Shown one piece after another: positions 45,251 through 56,797 of a stretch of 62,245 nucleotides of DNA (position 1 is its first letter; each line of letters begins with the position of its first letter). Both the position numbers and the translations under genes were made by a program. Source of the stretch: Gnetum montanum (Eukaryota; Streptophyta; Gnetopsida; Gnetales; Gnetaceae); the NCBI GenBank assembly GCA_015680685.1, contig MNCI01005225.1:166321-228565 (forward strand), given 5' to 3'. Below the pieces are notes generated by a model. That model ran no database searches, was not told where the DNA came from, and saw only the letters and a list, made by a program, of their open reading frames with translations.

Positions 45251-45959
45251 CAAAAATTAATTATTATATCATCCATAGCTAACATATTTTTTCTTTTCAA
45301 GACATTTTGAATCATACTAGATTCATCATCAATTGCAATTAATTTCTCAAGGATTAAAGAAAGAATAATTAGCATTATAGTTAATGGCTAATTGATATGT
45401 TGTGAGTAATAGTTAGTTTTAGGAAAAAATAACTAATTGTAGGAAAAACGAAAAAGAAAAGAAGAAAAACCAAAAAAAAAACTAAAGCATATAATAGTTA
45501 GTTGTATGGAAAGCAAGGAGTACAAGGGGTTATTGTTAGTTTCATAGGTATAAGGAAATAGTGCTTTTCAGAAAAAAAAGTAAAACTACCATTAATAAAT
45601 AATGTTAAAATAAAAAGTTAATAAAAATAATTAATTAAAAATATAAAAGGTTCAAGGATAAAAAACAATAACACAATGATATTATATTCATAATTGAACT
45701 CACAACTTCTAATATATAAGACAATGAGTTTGTAAATAAGCATAGAACATACTACAAATCATGTTAAAAAGAAAAAAATTGTAAAAAAGAAATGATTAAA
45801 CTTAGGATTTTCAAGAAAATTTCCAAATTACTAAATTATTGTTGAAATAGACCATCATGATACATATGTAAAATAGCCTTAATACTAATTAACATTATTA
45901 GAATGAATTCTAATTTAAAAGGTTTCTCTAATTTTTTTTATCTACAAAGTTATCCATTA

Positions 45960-46985
45960 CACAAAAGGCTTCACTTTTATCTATTAAATACCTTAGAATA
46001 ATTACCATTCTTTATGTGCTCTATAAGAGGTTTTTTTGAAGATATATTAAATTGTCTTTCTTTCAAGTACTCTTTCAAGCTAATAAAAAAAAGTTCTACT
46101 AGTTTCACAAATGTAAAATATTTTATAAACACCACTATTATTTAGAATATTTTTTATCTTTAAAACTATGAAAAGAGTCAAAGAATTTGTTAAAGGTTTA
46201 AAGAATAATTTAACATTATGTTTTTTTAAAAACTATAGGGACTTTTTCATAAATACCATAAGGAATGATAATGAGTTTTTTATTTGAAAGTGAATTACCA
46301 TTATCTAAATTTTCTAAGGTAATGCTTTTATTAAAAGGAATATCTATTTTTTAGAGAATAATGAATCAATTTTATCTATGTATTAGTGATATTTTTTTAT
46401 CAAAGTTATTAAGTTTAAAGATAGTGTTCAAATGAGTAGCTTCTTTATAGAAAAAAGTTGTATGATAAATGTTGAGAACTTTAATCATTAAGTAACAAAG
46501 GATAGAGATTTTTGTTGAATAAAAAGATGATTCGAAAGTCCATCCAAATATCGATTAATATATATATCTTTTCTAAAGGCTTCACAGAACATTCTAACTT
46601 TATTATTCAAGTATTTCTTTCTTAGTATGTTAACATCTAAGAAAGGTGAGAAATTTTTGTTTTCTAGATCCATAATAAATTGGATGATTAAATAAATATG
46701 ACTAATATGTTTATAAAAATATTGGAAATTTTCTAAGTCTCAAGGCCAACAAACATTAGTATCATCTACATATCTTACCCAATGTTTAGGTTTTAGAGGA
46801 TAAGAATTAATGGCAAGTTGCTGAAAATTTTTCATGTATAAATTAGCAATAAAAAAAGACAAAGATGAGCCCATATTAAAACTTTTTGTTTGTTCATAAA
46901 ATTGATTCTAATATTTAAAATAGATAGTTTTTAAATAAATCTTAATTAGAGGGCATACATTTCTATCTAAATTCAAATTATAAAT
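45960..46985 (-). mobile_element. Penelope-like element remnant: RT plus GIY-YIG nuclease
   Basis: On the minus strand, from 46985 down: YLKTIYFKY-NQFYEQ, SFNMGSSLSFFIANLYM (46875-46825), HWVRYVDDTNVCWP (YVDD 46761-46772), NFSPFLDVNI (46629-46655) and the PLE-specific RYLDGLSNH. After a linker, SGVYKIFYICETSRTFF (about 46138-46090) and LKEYLKE resemble the GIY-YIG endonuclease (G-Y-KI-C-C-Y-GET-R). The RT-then-GIY-YIG order occurs only in Penelope-like elements. The N-terminal RT half is missing and there are stops and one-base shifts. Confidence 0.8.
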
Positions 46986-47045
46986 CACATCCATTGCTTT
47001 CTTTCTTTGACTTCATGAATTGTAACTACCAAACCTTAAATCATA

Positions 47046-47840
47046 AAAAAAATTAAGCATCATTTGTCTTTATAATTTGATATCTTAGATCATGGATTAG
47101 CTCATTATTATCTTAGAATGGAAGTATGTCATAAAGAAAATGAGATTATACTATCCCAAAAGAAATACATAGTTAACCTATTAGAGAAATATAATATGTT
47201 AGAATATCATGAATCATCTATCCTAATGACTTCTAGTTCAACATTAACAAATAAGATGACCTAATTAATTATACATAATACCAATAAATTATTAGATCAT
47301 TGATATATCTAACTAATGTAAGAATAAATATTCAATTCACCATAGATTAGCTTGCAGTTGTGATGTAGAAATCTAATTATAATCACATGAAAGTTTCCTT
47401 CTTGATCTTAATATATGTTACAAAGCTACAATATTTCATGGTTTAATCTTGAAGTCAGCTTCATAAAAAATATTAAAAGTATATACTAATTTCAATTGGG
47501 TAGGAGATACAATTAATCAAAGCTTTAGAATTTTATTTCTAATACAATTATATAAACATCCCATAAATTGACAAAGAACCAAACATCAAGTAGTTTTCCT
47601 ATCATCCATGGAAGATGAGTACTATGTGTTACAAGAAATAGTATAAGATGTCATGTGCATTGAATAATTTCTTATAGAAATTGAAATAATCATTTTCAAA
47701 CTCATTATTATCCATTGTGATAATCAAGTCACCATCAAAGTTTTCCAAAGTTCTATCTATCACAACAAGAGCAAACATATCAAGATAAGTGTTCACTTTT
47801 TCGAATAGAAATATTTGGAATAATATGTAGGGGATGTTGA
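47046..47840 (+). pseudogene. Ty1/Copia relic, end of RT and RNase H
   Basis: DILDHGLAHYYLRMEV, IILSQKKYIVNLLEKYNMLE, then RSLIYLTNVRINIQF, NYNHMKVSFLILIYV, NWVGDT, LSSMEDEYYVLQE and IIHCDNQVTIKVFQSSIYHNKSKHI (CDNQ at about 47716-47727). These are the successive landmarks of Copia RT C-terminus and RNase H (LG-EV, SQ-KY, GSLIYL, RPDI, SSTEAEY, CDN-SA). Several frameshifts. Together with the integrase at 44.75-45.24 kb it makes one Copia element split by other DNA that includes the Penelope-like fragment. Confidence 0.8.
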
Positions 47841-49057
47841 ACCCCAAAAAATGAATAATAGTATAAAAATAATTCAAATTACATTATATCATCAAAGAGA
47901 GAGTCTACAGAAAAAGCCCAATAGTTTTGGTAATGCCTTTTTAACTTTTCATCCTTACAACTAATCCTGAAAAATCTCCCCTCTATGATAGAAAAACGAT
48001 TAGGCCTTGCACTTGTTCAAACACATCCTCACAAGTTTTTCCTTCTTACTAAAGTGTTTGTTGTAAAGAAGAAGAAGTAAACTATTTCTAAAAAAAAGAA
48101 TACATTAATTAACAATAAAGAACAAATAGCAACAAAAGCTAAAAGCTTCCCATTTTGGAGCCTCCAAAATAAAAAGAAATTAATATTGTAGAAAATAAAT
48201 TAATTATTCAACTTTCACTTGGAGCTTTTTTCTTGAAGTTGTAGTTTAAAAGTGAAATCCTTGAAAATCTAGTATTTGACACCCAAAGAAAGATCAAAGT
48301 GATGCCCTTGCTGCTAGAAAATAACTACATATTCCAAATGACTAATATGTAGATATTCAGTATATATCTACAAAGTCACAAAAGGCATATGACTTTATAA
48401 AATCATTATCCTAATAATCCTTTGATATGTTCTGAGAATATGTTTCTCTTCACACTATCTCCCAATGTGAAGTGTGAGAAGGAGAATAGTTAAGATTCTA
48501 TGAATCATAATGAAAAGGATATGATACTATGTATAAAGACAAGACATTCCTCCAACATTGTAAATCATATTACTTTTACTTTGTATTAATTATAAAGCTA
48601 GTCATATGAGTCATTATTTTAAAGTATAAATCAAAGAGAAGTTTTAGATAATAATTCAAGTTTTACATAATCATAGGTATCAATTTTTAAGTCTTGTATC
48701 AAAATTATAATACCTTATAATGATTTGTAACTTTTGTTAATTAATAATTCTTATAAATTTATGAGAGGTAAAATGTCATGTTATACAAAAGTGAGTCATG
48801 ACTCTTCGCATCAATTAAAGGTTTGGTCAGAGTCTAGTTGTATGTAAGTAAGCTAGAGAATGAGTCAAGAACATAGTACATAGTTGTTCATAAGAAACAA
48901 CTATTCAACCAAAAGGTCCTAAAAACAAGAATTTGAAGATATTAGTTTTGAAGGATAAGAATTTTATTTCACATGTACAGAGTGCACATAGAGTAACATT
49001 TTATCTTTGTAACATAATTTATTATATTCTCATTCTTTTGATCTTCTGAATAGTTAG
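47841..49057 (+). other. Probable 3' end of the Copia relic and flank
   Basis: After the RNase H remnant comes AT-rich DNA. GAGAAGGAGAATAG at 48477-48490 is purine-rich and could be the Copia polypurine tract, which would place a Copia 3' LTR from about 48491. Element Y is inserted at 49058, so that LTR could continue after 56792. No paired LTR was found to prove this. Confidence 0.35.
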
Positions 49058-50735
49058 TGTTGAGGCCAACATCGCCCATGCTAAGCACAGGGCCATGATC
49101 AACAGTAACATTGTAACCACAACTTGTTGCCAAACCTTCATTTAAAATTAATATTATAATTTTCCATTAAATTAAAGCTTGTTTGGGTTATCTTATCTTA
49201 TCATTACAAATAATTGCATCATGCGTCAATCACAACTATCCATAATTAAAATAACCAAAAGTATGCAAAACATGATCAACAGTTTCCATTTCCAACTTTG
49301 AAACAACCTTTCAAATTGTTTATTTTTAATCTAAATTTTTTGAAAATTTGATGTTTTATAAACAACAACCTATCTTTACTTTCTAAATGTCTCAATTTGC
49401 ATTGCTATTTTTACTATGTCTCCTCTCTCATTATATTTTAATGTAAAAATTAATCTAACTACAAGTTAGATGTGATGTCACAACTCTAATGAGTCTAGAA
49501 ACTAGAGATTTGATGGACAATGTTTATTATTTTTGTTGCTATTTCAGTGTATTTCTTGGACACTTACTATCCCTTGAGGGTAACTAATGCAATGGTTATA
49601 ATAGATTATGGGACATTACGTGGCGGTAGTTATGGCCCAACCATGGCAAACATCCATTGTAGGTGTTTCAGACCATCGTGGTGGTCGACATGGTTGCAGT
49701 AACCACCGATAGGTAATGGTGGTTGTAATGCCTGCAAGTTACATGGGCACCATTATGGAATGGCCACAATAGTTATAAAATGGTGGTAGAGGTAGTCTTT
49801 AGAAGGGGTTGGTTACCCTGGCAGGGCCTATGAGAATCGACAACCAAGAAACTAGTAGGCAACGGTTTCGTTCTTCTCTTTTGGGCTTGATAGCAGTGGT
49901 TGATGATCTGTGTGCATCAAGGACACATCAAGAGGGGTCTCTCAGCTTGAAAATAGAGGGTGGATCTCCACAACAATAAGAGGAGGCCTCTCTCTCTCTC
50001 TTCTTTTTGTCTGCAACAATGTAGATAGCGCAACCCATGAACAAGACACAAGATGTGTCATTTTCTTTGGGACAATGGCTTGTCTTGACAGTGCAAACAT
50101 GGGTGGATGCTCTTTCTCTCTACAGTAATGCACAAAAGGTGGCAAAAGGTAGCAAGTTTTGAGTGACCAGAGTTGGTACCCCATGCAAACTATAGTGGGT
50201 AGTGTCTCTTTCTCTCTTTCTCCTCCTCCTCACTTCCTCTTTCTCTCTACGACAGTGGCATTCCAAGTGGTGCACGTGGCTGGAAAAATAGAGAATAGTC
50301 TCTCTCATTCCCTTTTGGCTCCCTTACAAGTAGGCAATCTTCCTCTTGCATTTTATCAACTACAATAGCAGTGCCAAAGAGGTAGCACCTCCTTACGGCA
50401 GTCTCTCTTCTTCTTTGTCCCTCTTCAAGGGGTAGTCACAGTCTTCTTGCCTAATAGTGACACCATCGATAGTGGACATGCAACATCAATGATACCAGGG
50501 AAAATTTATTCATTTTAGTTACTTATTGTATTCTTAAATTTTTTAAAAAAAACTATTTTTTTTTAAATTCCCCAATTTTCTAGGTTGATTTATTGTTTTC
50601 AAAAGGCCACATAGCCCTCTCTAGCTAAGACTATTCCTAGGTTTCCATACCCATAAGGGAGGTGCCCTAGGCAATAGTCTCCTAAAACGAGTTTTCTTTG
50701 CCAGTGTTGATGTGTCCAAATTTTATGCATCAACA
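49058..50735 (+). repeat. 5' LTR of element Y
   Basis: Begins TGTTGAGGCC and ends GCATCAACA. TATAAAA at 49774-49780; the downstream part is full of CT microsatellites (49986-50002, 50203-50250). Short frames inside are CT-repeat artefacts. Confidence 0.92.
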
Positions 50736-50741
50736 CATTTT

Positions 50742-50758
50742 TGGTGCTAGAAGGAGGG
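50742..50758 (+). promoter_or_regulatory. Putative primer-binding site of element Y
   Basis: TGGTGCTAGAAGGAGGG starts six bases after the LTR. Almost the same motif (TGGCACTAGAAGGAGGG) occurs at 59065 in element E, also in the 5' leader. I cannot assign a tRNA: the first six bases fit several tRNA ends and the rest fits none I know. Confidence 0.45.
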
Positions 50759-50759
50759 C

Positions 50760-51430
50760 TTTTCTTCCACCTTTTGTTTATGAGCTTTTCTTGCCATTTG
50801 TCTAGCCATTGCTATCCCATTTTCTAAAATATCTGTTTTCTAGTCCTTTTCCAGTCCCTATTCTATTTTTATTTTCTAAAAATTTCATTTTCCTTGTTTC
50901 AAAATTATTTTATTTAAAAATTTTTCTTTTAGCCATTGCCTTAAAAAAATCTTTTTAAGAATTTTCAAGCCCTTTATTTCCTATTCTCAAAAGTTCATTT
51001 CTTGAAAACTTTTAGGTCTCATCATCTGTTTTTCTTTAATCCTTTTTTTTTTTTAAAAAAAAAAAAAAAGACCTCATTTCTCAGTCTCATGTTTGAATTT
51101 GTGTTTTGGTGGTCCTTACCCTAGTCCTAGGATAGGTAAGGTGGTTTTATTATGCAATTTGTTTTTTATTTTTCTAATATTTTCCATTTTACTTGTTGGC
51201 CTTTTAAATATTATATGTATTGCAATTTTTACATTTATGTTTCTTTTCAAAAAAAATTATTTTTAAATAGCATATTTTAGTTTTTTTTAGAAAAGTATAT
51301 TGTTGCAATATTTCTTTCCTTTACATGCATTTTTATAGTTTTATTTTAACATTTATTTTTGGTAATTTTTGTTTTATGAGTGAACTCTCCTTTGCCCCTA
51401 CTCGACCAATTACCTACCACTTTACTTTAA
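50760..51430 (+). other. T-rich 5' leader of element Y
   Basis: Untranslated, T-rich. It contains a T12-A15 run (51043-51069), which is a perfect palindrome at its centre. Confidence 0.5.
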
Positions 51431-51539
51431 CAAAGCAATGAGCATCACATTTCCCAAGCTTTATTCCTATGAGAACTCAAACTAGGATGGTAGCCAATTA
51501 ACCCCCAACTTCCTTGGTAAGAAATCCCTTCAACTTCAC

Positions 51540-52700
51540 CAATTATCATGATGTCCCAAAATCGCTTTAGAATATAAATTTGTTCTATGACCCCAAAAAC
51601 CCTTCTAGTGATGCCTACAAACATATTCAATGTTTTGAAATCTTACTAGGTATCTACAACATTGTCCAAAACAATGTGGCATGTAGGGTATTTGTGACAA
51701 CATTCAAAACCAAAGCAACCCAATGGTTCTTTATGCTCCCCAATGCCTCCATTATCTCATGGCAAGAGTTCAAAAATAAGTTTTTGATTCAATTTGACAA
51801 ATTCACTAGCACTTCCATAGCATCAAGTAACTTCACAAGCTTAAGAAGCTACATGGGAAAAATGTTAGGAATTACAACCTTAGATTTCTTCATCAGCTTG
51901 CCTATTTACCAAACAAGATGCGTCCGCAACCTGATGGTATCCTAAACTTATACCTCTCTACCATGAACCCATTCTTTCCCTATGCCATAAAATCGAGCCC
52001 TAACATAACAAAAATATAGGGAGTAATCACTAAAGCCATGGAGTTAGAAAAAATCACCCTTATGAATAGCATTCAAACTCAATTCAGAATGATGAGCATA
52101 GTAATCCCATGCAATCTAACCCTCTACCTCTACCAACTTTTCCAATGGCCAATACTAGCTTCCAAATTCCTATTTCCCTTCAAATGACTCAACCCTCAAA
52201 TAATCATTTTCATGGTCCCACATCTTCTTCATTCCTACCATCTAACATTGATATTAATGATGAACAATCAAAGGCCTTAATCCAATCAATCGTAAACCCA
52301 AACAAGGTATCTAATCTTGTTGAACCCACGACTCAAGCTCAAGATCAAATGGCCCAGATATTAACTTCGCTTCAAAAAATTTCCAATGAAGTAGTTGAAT
52401 TAAAGAGAAACAACAACAAGGATCCTATAAAACCAGAAAAGCCTAGTTCATTAGCCAATGATAATTATTTCCACATCCCTAACATGAGGCAACATTTTGA
52501 GAGGACTTGTCCTCAATTCTTGGCATTATATGGCAATCACACCTAAGGTCAACAAAATGGGAACCTCCTATTATGGTCCTTAATGTACCTCATGAAATAG
52601 AAAATGAAGAGGTTTCCTCATTGGAGCAAGTTATGGTAAGTGACCCCAACCCACATAACGCTTGCTACCGTAGACTTTGTGACATCATGAACAACACATA
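51540..52700 (+). pseudogene. gag: gag-like region of element Y
   Basis: 51580-51945 carries a capsid-like gag domain: AYKHIQCFEILLGIYNI, CRVFVTTFKTKATQWFFMLPNASIISWQEFKNKFLIQF, the common plant Gypsy pattern (H-F, L-G-A-WF--LP--SI-S--EL---F---F). 52109-52546 is a Pro/Asn/Gln-rich linker ending in MRQHFERTCPQFL, a His/Cys cluster where a zinc-binding motif would be. Frames are separated by stops and at least one shift. Confidence 0.75.
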
Positions 52701-52829
52701 GCAACAAACTAGGAACGATCCTTACACTCATCCAAATAGAAGAGCTCCTAGCCAAAGTAACATAAATACTCAAACTGGGTCATCCCAAAAAAACACCCCA
52801 CAATGAGCAAATCCACCTTCTATACTTAG

Positions 52830-53340
52830 AAGAACTCCACCTTAACAAGAGGTCAAAGATGTAATTAAGACTTACGATCTAGTTGAGGATTTGAGGAAAA
52901 CCAAAGCTAACATTTCAATGTATGACATGTTATGTTTTGATGAAATGAAAGAGTTGGTTTAAGAGATAGTTCATAGACCTAAAACCAATAAAGAAAAATC
53001 CCCAACCCTCGAAAGGCAAGTTCACTTCACAAAAAGTCCTAACACAGTATCAATACAAAATGTAAATAATTCCATGATGAGCAAGAAAGATCAACCTCAT
53101 TTCATAACAACTTTAATTATTTTAGGAAAGAATGTTCACAATTTTTTGATGGATTCTAGAGTAACTGTTAGTGTCATGCCACTTGAGGTATGTAAGGGTT
53201 TAGGAGCACAAATGATACCACAAACAAAAAATGTGATTCAACTTGATGGGTCCAACATACCTATATTAGGGTCATTAAAGGGAGGGCAAGTGCAAACTTA
53301 AACAATACCCTACATTCACATGTTATACAGATATCTTAGT
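52830..53340 (+). pseudogene. Protease-like region of element Y
   Basis: VKDVIKTYDLVEDLRKTKANISMYDMLCF is the helical segment that precedes the protease in this branch of plant Gypsy elements. Then 53074-53301 gives ITTLIILGKNVHNFLMDSRVTVSVMPLEVCKGLG, the aspartic-protease active-site loop with DSR where DSG or DGG is expected, which should abolish catalysis. The frame then closes with a TAA. Confidence 0.7.
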
Positions 53341-53347
53341 AGTTGAT

Positions 53348-54013
53348 ATGTCACCCACTTATGGTGTGCTCTTATCTTGGACTTTTGGAGCTATGTTTGG
53401 AGGCTTATTTGGGTCAGATTTCTCAGAGCTATTAATCCTTATCAAAGGAAAATTTGAATACATGATTATACCTAGAGAACAAGTTGTAATGACTTTTGAT
53501 CAACAAAATCGATCTTTAGAGAACCAAAACACTAATATTTATGTTAGGGTTCTTGAGGTTGAGTGTAGTGAACATGTTATAAATGACCATGTGAGTCGAA
53601 CTACAGATTCCACCCAATTCTATCAAAGTTCTAGAGAAGGTGGAGAAATATATGGAGACATCTTGTCTTATCAACAACATGATGGATTTCATCTGAGTAA
53701 TCCACCACCTTTAGGAGAAGACAAAGATATAAATAAGACCATACATCTTAAAACATTTGAATGTGTGCTACATTTTAACAACACATCCATGGAACATTCT
53801 CCTAGAAAGGCTATATTTGATAATCCATCATTTCTTTACATTTCCATCATTTCTCCTAGAAAGGATATATTTGCATTTGCATATTTTCTTTACATATCCA
53901 TCATTTATTTCTTGTCATATTGTTTTGATTTTTGGTTTGCAAAGGATTTTAATAATCATTATGGTTGTTTGAGTTACTTGGAATTGGGTCATCATAACAC
54001 CATTCAAAAATAA
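53348..54013 (+). CDS. 221-codon open frame in element Y (protease-RT linker plus unknown tail)
   Basis: Starts MSPTYGVLLSWTFGAMFGG, matching the linker after the protease in related elements (DI-VVD-P-YG-LLSR-W). After about residue 60 the similarity stops. The remainder (RVLEVECSEHVINDHVSR, then a hydrophobic end) is unlike RT. Near the C-terminus a 52-58-bp tandem duplication (53797-53908) gives SPRK-IF-FLYISII twice, and hydrophobic stretches there could span a membrane. It is the longest clean frame in Y, but may simply be a fusion across the pol deletion. Confidence 0.45.
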   Translation: MSPTYGVLLSWTFGAMFGGLFGSDFSELLILIKGKFEYMIIPREQVVMTFDQQNRSLENQNTNIYVRVLEVECSEHVINDHVSRTTDSTQFYQSSREGGEIYGDILSYQQHDGFHLSNPPPLGEDKDINKTIHLKTFECVLHFNNTSMEHSPRKAIFDNPSFLYISIISPRKDIFAFAYFLYISIIYFLSYCFDFWFAKDFNNHYGCLSYLELGHHNTIQK

Positions 54014-55116
54014 TGAATTATATATCCTAGTACTATTATATTTTATATTTCAATAATGCTTTGATTCTTCCTAGTATTTTTCAAGGTTTTAGTTTCTTTA
54101 GTTATGTTGAATTATGGAGCATGAGATTTATGCTAACTTATCATGTAATCATCATGATCATGTGAGTATAGGATAGGTGATGTTGTAGAATGGTTAGCCA
54201 TAATCACTAGGTGACCTTGGAAAACCTCATTTTCCCTCTCATATCCCCAACCCTCAAGTGTGATGACCCATGGTTACATTGTGAACAACAACATGAAGTG
54301 TGTTCATCTCCACTTGAGAACCCTTAGCCACCCAAGAGACTTGATATGATGCAATCAAGTTGTAATTAAAGGCACATACACGAGGGTTGAAATACACCAT
54401 GGGAAAAGTTCCAAAAGGACCATGTTCTTTGGTAGTGTATCTAATCAGCTAGACTCATGTTGAAATTCCTAACTTAAGAATGAAGTACACCATGAGCAAA
54501 GTTTCCTAAAATAAAAATAAAAGAATAAGCACCATGTTCATTGGTAGTGTAATAAGTTCTTGAGTGTGATGGGATCTAGTAACTATCCTCACCCTAACCT
54601 CTATTTTCCATTTTGAACCTATTTTCTCAAATAAAAGGGAGGGCAAATAATCCCTTTTCATTCATTTTCTTTCTCAATTTCAAAAAAAAAAGTTCCAAGG
54701 AAAAATCCAAAATTTGTGGCTAGCCACGATCCAACATGTGCCTGTCCTCTTCATTAAGTTTAGTATGGGTCTTATGCTCAAAGTAGTCCATGTAGATGTT
54801 GACTTTTACATTGTGAGAAGATTGGGAATGAGATCGTAATTATATTTTAATTATATATAGATCTATGTAGTTAAAATAATAAATTATACATTTGGATTTA
54901 AATTATATAAGATGGTGTGGTTTGGATGGCCCACGTCAAGTTCTCTTTTGATTATATGGTTATTTTAATTATGTTTATATCAGTATAGTTTGCTTTCAAG
55001 TTTTATTTTGTTTTTGTTTTATGATGTTTTCCATTTTCTATTTATTGCATCATCTTAAAAATTTTTATGGTTTTGCTATCCTTGCACTTGCATGAAATTT
55101 TAGTTTGGGGGCTAAG
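54014..55116 (+). other. 3' non-coding region and polypurine tract of element Y
   Basis: AT-rich, with a near-repeat of 'acaccatgggaaaagtt' / 'acaccatgagcaaagttt' (54396, 54487), each followed by 'ttggtagtgta'. TTTGGGGGCTAAG (55104-55116) abuts the LTR and serves as the plus-strand primer tract. Confidence 0.6.
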
Positions 55117-56792
55117 TGTTGAGGCCAACATTGCCCATGTTAAGCATGAGGCCATGATCAACAATAACATTGTAACCACAACTTGTTGCCAAACCTCCAG
55201 TTAAAATTGATATTCCCATTAAATTAAAGCTTGTTTGGGTTATCTTATCTTATCATTACAAAAAATTACATCATGTGCCAATTACAACTACCCATAATTG
55301 AAATAACCAAAAGTATGCAAAACATGATCAACAATTTCCGTTTTCAACTTTGAAACAAACTTTGAAATTGTTTGATTTTAATCGAAATTTTTTGAAAATA
55401 TGATGTTTTATAAATAGAAATCTATTCTTTACTTTCTGAATGCCTCGAATTGCATTGTTTTTTTTATTGTGTCTCCTCTCTCATTATATTTTCATGTAAA
55501 ACTTAATCTGACTACAAGTTAGATGTGATGTCACAACTCTAATAAGTTTGAAAACTAAAGATCTGATGAATAATGTTTATTATTTTTATTGATATTTTAG
55601 CATATTTCTTGGATGCTTACTATCCCTTGAGGGTAACTAATGTAGTGGTTACAATAGATCATGGGACATTAGGTGGTGGTCGTTATGGCCTGAACATGAT
55701 GGACATTCATGACAGGCATTTCAGACCATCATGGTAGTGGACGTGGTTACAGTAACCACCAATGGGTGGTGGTGGCCGTAATAGTCATAGGTTATGTGGC
55801 CACCATTATGGAATGGCCACAGTAGCTATAAAACAGTGGCAGAGGTAGTCTTTAGAAGGGGTTGGTTATCTTGGTAGGGCTTAGGAGAATTAGCAACCAA
55901 GAAACTAGCAAGCAACAGTTTCTTTGTTCTCGTTAGGGCTTGACAGCAGTCGTTGATGATTTGTGTGCATCAGAGACATATCAAGAGGGGTCTCTTAGCT
56001 TGAAAATAGAGGGTGGGTATCCCCAACAATAAGAGGAGGGCTCTCTCTCTCTCTTTATCTCTCTTCTTTTTGCCTACAACAATGCAGACAGCGCAGTGCA
56101 TGTGTAGGACATGAGACATGTCATTTTCTTTAAAATAGTGACTTGTCTCAATGGTGTAGATGTTGGTGGATGGTCTTTCTCTCTACAACAGTGCACAAAA
56201 GGTGGTAGAAGGTGGTATGTTTTGAGCGATCATAGTTGCTGCCCCATGCAAACTATGGTGAGTAACTCTCTTTCTTTCTTTCTCCTCCTCCTTACTCCCT
56301 CATTCTCTCTATGGCAGTGGCATTCCAAGTGGTGCACGTGGCTGGCAAAACAATGAATAGTCTCTCTCATTTCCTTTTGGCTTCTTGGCATGTAGGCAAT
56401 CTTCCTCTCTCACAATAGCAACTATTGCAACTGTGCCAAAGAGGTAGCACCTCCTTGAGATAGTCTCTCTTCTTCTCTATCCCTCTTTAGGTGGCAGTCA
56501 CAGTCTTCTTGCCCAGTAATGAACACCATCGGCAGTGATGAACTATCAGCATCAACCAGACCAAGGAAAATTTATTCATTTTAGTTACTTGTATTCTTGA
56601 ATTTCAAAAAATTATTTTTTTAAATTCCTTGACTTTCCAATTTGATTTATTATTTTCAAAAGGCCACATAGCCCTCTCCAAGTGAGACTATTCTTGGGTT
56701 TCCATAGCCATAAGGGAGGCACCTTAGGCAATAGTCTCCTAAAACAAGTTTTCTTTCCTAGTATTGGTGCATCCAAATTTTATGAATCAACA
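55117..56792 (+). repeat. 3' LTR of element Y
   Basis: TGTTGAGGCC to GAATCAACA; TATAAAA at 55827-55833; CT microsatellites at 56039-56065 and 56260-56290. Clearly similar to, but diverged from, 49058-50735 along its full length. Confidence 0.92.
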
Positions 56793-56797
56793 ATTAG

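Larger units (their letters stand above)
49058..56792 (+). mobile_element. Non-autonomous Ty3/Gypsy element Y (7.7 kb, gag-protease only)
   Basis: Two LTRs of almost equal length (49058-50735, 1678 bp; 55117-56792, 1676 bp) with TGTTGA/TCAACA ends. Flanks are GTTAG (49053-49057) and ATTAG (56793-56797), a 5-bp TSD with one difference. The 4.4-kb interior holds a gag-like frame, a protease-like segment and the start of the protease-RT linker, but no RT, RNase H or integrase. It must have relied on an autonomous relative for copying and insertion. Confidence 0.9.

Noticed and set aside
49910-50368. Several short frames in the LTRs of element Y on both strands
   Set aside because: They come from CT/GA microsatellites and are not kept between the two LTRs.
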